The notes under the pieces: model-generated
What the model was told of the DNA's origin: nothing
The model's database searches: none
The model's input: only the letters and a program-made list of their open reading frames with translations
In this document: positions 56,332-64,000 of the stretch, piece by piece
Position numbering within the stretch: position 1 is the first letter of the stretch
How the letters are laid out: every line of letters starts with the position of its first letter
NCBI GenBank assembly: GCA_033961575.1
Contig: CM066733.1
Coordinates: 142,340,421 to 142,404,420 of the forward strand
Length of the DNA: 64,000 nucleotides
Direction of reading: 5' to 3'
Source: Aselliscus stoliczkanus
Taxonomy: Eukaryota > Chordata > Mammalia > Chiroptera > Hipposideridae
Translations under genes and position numbers: made by a program

Positions 56332-57342
56332 CCACGAATTTCTCAGTTTCTGACACATTAGGAAGGATTTATTTGGGACCCTGACTGCCTGAGGTTAACT
56401 AGTATTGTAGGTCCAAAGCAACTGGGTTTGAATGTCACATATAATGACAAGTAGGAAAATTGGGACGTTATTTGCATGTGAATGGGGATAAGGTGATTGG
56501 ATGTTGATTCATGGTGTGATAAATGTTTTCCCTTCCTTGAAATTATAAACAGTATTTCTTACTGACTATAAAATGTAGATACCAAACCTACAAGTGTTTG
56601 CCCCTGAAATGCTGCTCCAATTAGAAAGCTGTTTTGTTGATATTTTTTTTAAAAACCCAATCAGAGGAGGCAAGAAAACTTGGAATTCTGCCCTTTTGAG
56701 ATTAAGACTCTCCTTAATGTATGTCTTTATGTTTAGGAGAGATGAGAGAGGAAACTGGGAAGTATATTCCAAGAAGCATTAGAGGTTAGTGAACAAAGAC
56801 ATTTTACTCACATTCCTAGGGAATATTTTTGAATCTTTAGAATAAAAGGTTTATTCTTCTTATATTGTTTTACATTACATTATTAAAGCTTCTCTTTTGA
56901 TCTGATGTGCTTTTTTATTTAGAAAGTTAATACTTTTGTGGAAATAAATACCTCAACTGTGAGACTGTGAAGAAGCAAATTTTTCCCAGATTATGTGTCA
57001 ATATCTCTTTAAGACTTTAATAATTCATCTTAGAACTAGATCAAAAATATCTATGTATTTCTTAATTTGTTGTAGAAACATTATCAAATACTTCTATTGA
57101 TTGAGAAACGTTGATTTTTTTCAAGGGCACTTTGCTTCATAGTCCTTTCATTCAAATATAGTTAAAACATGATTTTATAGTGTGTGTATTTATAAATCAT
57201 TTTATGTGCATATATGTGTATGTATGTCATATATTTTAACCCAATAATTCTCTAATCAAAGAGAAATGGGATTCTTAGATGCTCCTTGGTGAAACAGTAA
57301 GGGTCAAGGGATCAGGGACAGAATTATTGTTCACCAGAGACC
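56332..57342. other. Non-coding stretch, nothing recognised
   Basis: AT-rich; frames of 62-68 codons only. No repeat family recognised. Confidence 0.55.
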
Positions 57343-57879
57343 GTGGATTTTGAGCCTGTTATTGAAGCACGCTGGTTGGAGTTTGATCATGGATGTGTTG
57401 GTCAGGATGCTCACAGACCAGCTTTTATGTTCTGTGAAGACACAACAGAACCAAACATCAGAGGCCACGTGGGAAGCCCCCTTCATGTGATGCAGAACAC
57501 TAGCATCTCGGGACTTTCAAAAGGAGATGCCACATCTGAGAATCTGGGGCTGCCTGGCTGGGCTCCCCTCCCTCCACCCCACACAACAGGATGTCTGGCT
57601 GATTTGAAGAAAAGCCACCAGCAGCTGATGTCAAGTACAAGGAGGAACAATGATTCCCCACTTGGGTGTCACTCCCTGGGCCTGACTTCCTTCTTTCAAG
57701 AAATTGAGCGAAAGCCAGCTCCCCTGGGCTGTGCGAGGTCAGCATTGCAGTCAGTGCCACCTGTGGAAGCTGATTTGGGAATCATTTTCAAAAAAGCACT
57801 CTCCCAGTTCATTTCTCTAAGCTCATGCTGTCTGCGTCTAAAACAAAAGGCACATTGTCCCTTCCTCTGCTTGAGGTGA
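57343..57879 (+). other. 178-codon open frame, longest outside repeats; probably not a gene
   Basis: A plus-strand frame with no stop over 537 bases, in sequence that I do not recognise as a repeat. It opens at GTG; the first ATG is at 57427, which leaves 150 codons. I see no domain, signal peptide, membrane segment or low-complexity bias. A pyrimidine run followed by ACAACAG at 57568-57591 looks like a splice acceptor, but no matching donor or reading-frame context supports an exon. GC content is above the local average, which lengthens chance frames. An 86-codon minus frame overlaps it (57500-57760). Confidence 0.2.
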
Positions 57880-58394
57880 TCATGCTGATCCCCAAGTTAG
57901 AATCAGAATTTTCCTATAGTTGAAAACATGTATAAATTTACTGCAGCTTAAACATGTAGGCCCCTGGAGAAAGGGGAAGGCCGGTCCCACTGAATTCCAG
58001 TGTGCTGGCTGTAATTTTGTGCATGTATGATAACACTTTCATCTGAGTGGATTTTCCAGACCTTTGTACAGCAAGGGTCTTCCACACAGGGGGTCTTATG
58101 CTGAGAAGCAGGTCAGGGAGAATAGCATGAGGATTAGTGAGACCTGTGGCAGACTAAAACCTGTGTGTGTCTCATCCAAGAAAAATTGATGTTACTTGGC
58201 TCGATGGTTACATGAGAAATACAGATCCAAGGCCGTCAGCTCTTAAGAACTTTTATTCATGATAAAGTAAAACCTCCTCCAGGTTTTATGTAAATGTTTT
58301 TCAGTCCTAAATAACAGTTTGATCTAATGAGATACATCTACCATCCAGAACTGGCCCTTGGGTCGTTGGTTTGCAGCACACTAAGATTATCCAT
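57880..58394. other. Non-coding stretch, nothing recognised
   Basis: No gene or repeat family recognised. Confidence 0.55.
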
Positions 58395-58585
58395 GGCAAA
58401 TGATATGTCAAGCCCTGTGCCAAGAATTGTACATATGTGGGCTCCTTCATCTTCACCACCACCGTGTAAAATAGGTATTATTACCCTGTTTGACTGATAA
58501 GGATACAGGGGTTCAGTTAGGTAACTTGCAGAGGATTTAGTAGTTGGTATATAGGAGGAAATGGATCCCAATCCAAGTTCAAAAT
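58395..58585 (-). repeat. MIR SINE, antisense
   Basis: Reverse MIR order: 'AAGCCCTGTGCCAAGAATTG', 'TAAAATAGGTATTATTACCC', 'AGGTAACTTGCAGAGGATTT' and 'GAAATGGATCCCAATCCAAG'. Confidence 0.75.
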
Positions 58586-58589
58586 TGGA

Positions 58590-60960
58590 GTTAACGAATA
58601 TTTATTACGTGCATAATATCTTTCAGGGATCTGCAAGGCTCTAGGGATCCAATAAGTAATGAGATGAATGCACAAGTCTTATCACCTATGGAAATTAAAG
58701 TCAGGCAATGAGGGCAAGAGTAAGATACTTTGGGAGCATACAGAAGTTGGAGAATCCCAGGAGATGATGCTGATCTGGGGCTTGAGAGATGAGGGATGAG
58801 TAGGAGTTGACCAGGTGAAGAATGTAGTGATGGGATATATGGTCTTCCAGGAATAAGGGGCAGGGGTCCCAGAGGTGAGAGGAGACAGGAAACCTATGAA
58901 GTGACAGATGTGGGATGTAACTGGAGATAGAGCTCAGTACCAGGGTGGGGAATGCCAAGAAAAGATAAAGCTGGACAGAGAAAGCAGAGGAGGCACAAAG
59001 AGTTTCATTTTGCTTTATTAAGGTATGATTGACAAATAAAAATTGTGTACAATGAGGTTGTACAATGTGATTTTTTTAAAAGGTGTACAGCCTGATTTAA
59101 ATATATATATATATATTAAAATATGTGTATGTGTATATGTATACATATATATTAAAAAGTATATGTATATAATTACCACAATCAAGTTCATTATCACATC
59201 TATCACCTTGCACAGTTGCCATTTTATTTATGTAATTTTTGGTGGTGAAAACACTTAAGATCTATCTTAGAAAATTTCAACTGTACAGTACAGTATTACT
59301 CACTTTCATTACCGTGCTGTACATTAGATCCCTAGAACTTGTTCATCTTATAACTGAAGGTTTGTACCCTTTAGCCATCATCTTCCATTCCCCTGTTCTA
59401 CTCTATGGTTTTATGAGTTTGACTTTTTTAGATTCCACTTATAAGTGAGACTGTACAGTGCCTGGCTTTCTGTGCCTGGCTTATTTCACTTAACATAATG
59501 TTGCTCAGGCTCATTCATGTCTTGAATAGCAGCATTTCCTTTTTTTTTATGGCTGAGTAATATTCTATTCATCCATTCATCCATTGATAGACATTTAAAT
59601 TGTTTTCATATCTTGGCTATTGTGAATAATGCTGCAGTGAACATTGGGGTGCAGATACCTCTTCAAGATACTGATTCATTTTCTTTACCTATAGACCCAG
59701 AAATGGGATTTCTGGATCTTATGGCAATGTTTTTTTTTTAAATTTTTTGAGGAATCTCCATACTGTTTTTCATAATGGCTATACCAATTTATATCCCCGC
59801 CAACAATATACATGGGTTCCCTTTTGTTCACATCCTTGCCAACATTTGTTACCTCTTAAATTTTTAGTAATAACCTAACAGGTATAAGGTCATATCTCAT
59901 TGTGGTTTTGATTTGCATTTCTCTGATGATTAGTGATATTGAACCCCTTTTCATATACTTGTTGACCATTTGTATTTCAATGGAAAAATGTCTATTCAGG
60001 TCTTTTTTCCTTTTTTAAAATCAAGTTATTTGAGTTCTTTGCTATTGAGTTGTGTGAGTTTCTTATATTTTTTGAATATTAATCCCTTATCAGATATATG
60101 GTTTGTAAACATTTGTCTCCCATTCTGTAAGTTACCTTTTCACTTTGTTGATGGTTTCCTTTGCTGTGTGGAAGCTTCTTAGTTGGATGGAGCCCCATTT
60201 GTTTCCTTTTGCTTTTGTTGCCTGTGCTTTTGATATTGTATCCAAGAAATCACTGCCAAGACCAAAGTCACGGAGCCTTTTTTCTGTGTTTCCTTCTCGG
60301 AGTTTTACAGTTTCAGATCTTACATTTAAGTCTTAAGTCCACTTCGAGTTGATTTTTCAGAAAGAGTTTTAAACTGGGGAATGACTTGATAATTTGAGTT
60401 TTAGGTCAGTTTCCCTGGCCACTACATGGAGAGAACAGATTAAGGAGGTCACTAGCTATAAGGATGATAATAGAGGCAGGGAGACCTTTAGAAAACTAAT
60501 TAGAGTAGTCCAGGATGGAGGACACTGCCTTGAAACAGGGTGATGATGTGCAATTGACATTGAATGATGCAAGAAACATTTAGCAGGTAAAATAAGCCAG
60601 AAATGGTGACTGAGTATATGCAAGGAGTAAGAGAGAGAGGATAATCAAAGATGAGTTAACATTTCTGGTTTTGCTAATTATGCAGATGGTAAAACCATTC
60701 ACAGAGATTTAGCATGTGAAAAAATTTGCTTGGAGGTGGGTGGCAGATCAAATGATCAGATTTGCATGAGTTAAGCCTGAGTATGAAGTGCCCAGGTGGG
60801 ACATTCAAGTGGAAATTTCCAGAAGTCAGTTGGTGATATTGATCTGATGTTCTGAGGAGCAATCTGGGCTACAGAAATAGATTATAAGAGTATAGATGGT
60901 GATGGAAAAGATGGAAGAGAATGAGTTGGCCAAGGGAAGATTATGTATTAAAAAGAAACA
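58590..60960 (-). repeat. L2 LINE 3' region, antisense, split by an L1
   Basis: Antisense L2 begins 'GTTAACGAATATTTATTACG' and runs purine-rich to 58996. It resumes after the L1 at about 60370 with 'AAACTGGGGAATGACTTG', 'AATTTGAGTTTTAGGTCAG' and 'ACATTCAAGTGGAAATTTCC', following L2 order across the break. The two halves together are about 1 kb. Confidence 0.7.
58997..60369 (-). mobile_element. 1.36-kb 5'-truncated L1, antisense, inside L2
   Basis: The body is 59006-60360; the direct repeat AAAGAGTTT lies at 58997-59005 and 60361-60369. Minus-strand order from its 5' end: decayed ORF2 C-terminal part (60360 to about 59500, with landmarks matching antisense 'GTTGATGGTTTCCTTTGCTG', 'TTTGCATTTCTCTGATGATT', 'TATGGCTGAGTAATATTC'), then the 3' UTR with an AT/GT-rich patch at 59098-59170, then the 'GCTTTATTAAGGTATGATTG' end. 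Frames are broken throughout, so it is inactive. Confidence 0.85.
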
Positions 60961-62734
60961 TAATTGCTCTCAAGAGTATTAGTTCCGGACACTGAGTTGC
61001 TAAAAGCACCCTCATCAGGGCTTCTGGTGCCCCAACAGGATGTCACTCTGAGCAAGTGGAATATCACCACCATCACGCTGAATCTGCCTTCCAAGAGAAA
61101 AGTTGGTTGACTAGAGGATCAGTGCTCCCTGACTACCCCACTTCCTCTTCTGAAAATGTATCATTTGTGCTTATCTCCAACATAATACCTTTACACTTTA
61201 GGTGACAGTGTTCAGTCCACTCAAATCCAGTGTTCCATAGGAACTCTTCAAGAGATGAATAAATTAATCCAGGTTATAGAATTTGAACATAGGTCTCTAG
61301 GACTTGATTTCACCACACCATCAGCTGTTAGTTGGATTCTGGGTAATGGAGGGGACTTCCTTCTCTGAGGCTACCTGTTTTAGAGAAGCAGGTTACAGAG
61401 TGTATCAGTGCATATCTCAGGCTCCTGCCAAAAGGAGGAGGTCAGAGCCTCTGGCTGACCAGGATGTACCTTGCCACCATCATCTTCTTTTCAGTTGATG
61501 GACAAGACCTCATACCTATTACTCAGAAATATTCAGCTCTGGAAGAGATGCAATCAGTAGTATCAACTTTAGATCCACAAAATTGGAGATGATTTGTCTT
61601 AATATCTCTGTTCAGACAGAAAAAAAATGTGCTCGTATGTTCTCTTTTTGATACATCTGCAAGTCAGCAAGAACATAGAGAAAGTAACTAAAAGTAATTG
61701 GTCTTGAACATTATTTGGAATTGTAATTCAATCAAAATTTTATTATTAACTTATATTTAAGTATCAGTTAGAAGTTCCTACCCAATGATGTATCACTATA
61801 TGCATTTAATCACTATAAAAACTTGATAGGGAACATGATTACTTTTCTTGCATACTAGCATTCCATTAAGCTTTAGCTGTTTGAACAGATAAAAGTCATA
61901 GCCCTGCAATGTAGAATAGATCGTGGAAGCACATTCACACAAGAGGATGTTTTAAGGATTACCTCTGTTGGATTCTGATTAGCAATGTTTATGTTCCATT
62001 TAATGTTTTCCATATGCTTTACTATTTGAAAGTTTGGTCTGTGCACTTATTCTCATCACCAGCTGTGGAAGTCTAGACCCTATGCAGCAGCTTCAAACCA
62101 AATGTCTGGATGTTTTGGCATCCTGACCACCAGCACTGTTTATTTTAGTTTAGTTTCATTTTTCCTGGAACGAGGGTTTGGGTGACATATTTGTGAATAT
62201 AATCACAAACTTCAGACTTTTTTTTCCCCAGACGTTCTTTATGATAGGGACATTTTGCCATATGTTTACTTGACTTCTAATATGAAGAATCTTGACATTT
62301 TCCATAGCTCTAAAAACAAAGCTGAATATTCTAGAAAATTCACATGAAATGAATTATACTATGACTTTTTCAAGTAGCTTTATTATTTTATAAAAGTGGT
62401 GCATGGTCAATGAATGAAAGGGAAATCAATTAATAAAAGTACAAACAGGAGAAAAACAGTCACCTGAAATTTGACCACCTGGGCAAGAACATAGTTCAGT
62501 GATCATTTTTCTTAGGTATCTCTCTGTGAGCATATTGCCATGTATTCTAAATGATATTGATTATTAATAAAGCTAGAAGTATATCTTGAATGTTGACTTA
62601 CAGTGAGCAAGCACATAATTTATTGTCCACACCTGGACAATAATGAGGCTGGGACAGCAGGTGTGTACCTGGACTACCGCAGGCATCTCAGTTTAGGATT
62701 ACTCTTCTCCTAGGCCCTTTACTGGGTGCATATT
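60961..62734. other. Long unassigned stretch
   Basis: AT-rich; the longest frame is 64 codons. No exon, RNA gene or repeat family recognised. Confidence 0.55.
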
Positions 62735-63600
62735 TGTTCATTTATTATACATTATTGAACATTTATTGTATGCCAGGCATTAATCAATAAAGTAAATAAA
62801 GCACAGACCCTGCCCTCATGGGCTCACAGTCTCACAGCAGTTAAAATGCCATGTGGTTGGGTCTGTGGTGGAAGGATGCCTATCATACTGTAAGAAGACA
62901 TATGGCGGTCAACGAAGGCTGAGGCTGAGCAGCAGAAAGACAGAAGTGCGCTTCAAAGGATTGATGGAGTTAGTCTGGCAAAGAAGGGAGCAAGGGACAG
63001 TCCTACTAAGAAGGGGCAACATATGCCAAAACTAGAGGGATGCATATGGGACATTAGGAAACTGTAAAAGGCTCAGTATGATGAGAAGTTTTGGTGGAAA
63101 GAAGGGGCGTGGCTTAAGATGAGGCTGGCTATGAAGGCAGAGTCCACCTACGAACCACCTTGTATATATATAATGCTGGAGAGATTGGTTTTACCCGTCA
63201 GGCACTGGTATATTTTTAAGCAGGCAGATCGTCAGACTGGCATATTAGAATACTGGATTAAGATGCTCTTTGTAGGCAAGACTGAGATATAGCTGATGAA
63301 ATTAGAAGGTCAAAACTACAGTGTTGGGGGCAGAGGAGAAGAGTATCATGGAGCCAAACTTGAACAACAGGCTGGATGGTGGTGGAAATATTCACAGAAA
63401 CACAGAACATTGAAGGAGAAGCTGGTTTGGGAGACAGAAGAAGACAATGGATGTATTCAGTGTGAGGGTCCAGTAGGACATCCAGGTGGAGATGTCTGTG
63501 ATTTTGGCTGGAACTCATTAGAAGATCAAGGCTGGGGAGAGAAATTGGGGAACTGGTAGTTTAGAAGCAATATCTGAAGCATGGGAATTTGAGGCCAGTT
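62735..63600 (-). repeat. L2 LINE 3' region, antisense (long copy)
   Basis: Antisense L2 from its 3' end: 'TTGAACATTTATTGTATGCC', 'AGACCCTGCCCTCATGGGC', 'GGGACAGTCCTACTAAG', 'GAGTATCATGGAGCC', 'GGACATCCAGGTGGAGATG' and 'GGCTGGAACTCATTAGAAG' are in consensus order over more than 850 bp. An 87-codon plus frame at 63296-63559 is read from this repeat and is not a gene. Confidence 0.75.
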
Positions 63601-64000
63601 TGATTTTTATTATCATGAATATCTATTAACTCTAGTTCAAGGTTATTGAATTTGTAATAGAGTAGAATAAATGGTAGCTAAAATGATGACATTTTGAAAT
63701 TCATTCATCCCCACCCACTTTTATGAAAGAAACATTTGTCTGGGAGACATTAAAGACCACCATTCAGAACTTATTGTCCAAAGGAACTGACAAAAAGATT
63801 TTCAGCTAAAAGTCAAATTTAGGAAACTCACTGGTCTTTCTGTTTCATAAGAAGGAGACATAATTAAAGCTCTCTAGTTAAAAATAGCAAATTATCACAG
63901 TCCATCCAGCCTGCATTGTGGAGACAGGGTGCCTTTGGTTCTTTGAAATCCACAATCTTGACATCTTACAGTCACATGCAACTTTCTCTTTTGCTAATCT
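63601..64000. other. Non-coding end of window
   Basis: AT-rich; no gene or repeat family recognised. Confidence 0.55.

Noticed and set aside
59006..60360. L1 ORF2 coding region
   Set aside because: The C-terminal part is recognisable only at DNA level; frames are interrupted throughout, so it is annotated as a dead L1.
1..64000. CRISPR array, operon, phage or other prokaryotic system
   Set aside because: No regularly spaced repeats, no dense ORFs, no ribosome-binding sites. The repeats present are mammalian retroposons and microsatellites.

Overview
This window looks like mammalian nuclear DNA from a gene-poor region, and the repeats point to a bat (Chiroptera). I find no protein-coding exon, no functional tRNA or rRNA gene, no CpG island and no bacterial-style gene organisation. 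Long stop-free frames are few. The longest lie over transposon copies or start at GTG, which is not a usual eukaryotic start. The bat call rests on three things: a tRNA-Ile-headed SINE of the Ves type, related tRNA-headed SINEs with a shared tail ending in CCAATAAAA, and two L1 3'-end families that I associate with laurasiatherian/bat genomes. A placement in Rhinolophoidea/Yinpterochiroptera is only a guess.

Layout: fourteen SINE copies, almost all with target-site duplications (TSDs) I could read, punctuate an older background of L2 and MIR fragments. SINEs start at about 1.7, 8.25, 14.0, 14.7, 16.5 (-), 25.7, 26.1 (-), 29.3, 37.5, 44.0 (-), 45.7, 46.4, 50.7 and 52.7 kb (-). L1 pieces lie at 7.9, 10.4, 22.1-22.8, 24.3, 30.6, 43.6-44.15, 50.3-50.9 and 59.0-60.4 kb. 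DNA transposon relics include a mariner-type MITE at 55.6 kb, a Tigger-like element at 55.2 kb and a hAT-type MITE at 41.4 kb. One MLT1-type solo LTR lies at 26.7-27.1 kb and three LTR-like relics at 35.8, 38.9 and 45.1 kb. Microsatellites and purine/pyrimidine tracts occur throughout.

Insertions nest inside one another and give a relative chronology: L1 in L2 (59-60.4 kb), L1 in L1 (22.1-22.8 kb), SINE in L1 (44.0 and 50.7 kb), and SINE in L2 (45.7 kb). The SINEs form a readable series from dimeric two-tRNA elements, through long composite elements, to a short about 100-bp element that appears to be the youngest.

The rest, a little over half of the window, is AT-rich sequence in which I recognise no gene. 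Its most notable features are three near-perfect hairpins (6.06, 7.09 and 15.67 kb). The last sits in a cluster of homeodomain-type TAAT and TAATCC sites and is the best candidate regulatory signal. I found no previously undescribed biological system. The material most worth follow-up is the SINE lineage, the dimeric L1 3' end, the mariner MITE and the 15.6-kb TAAT cluster.
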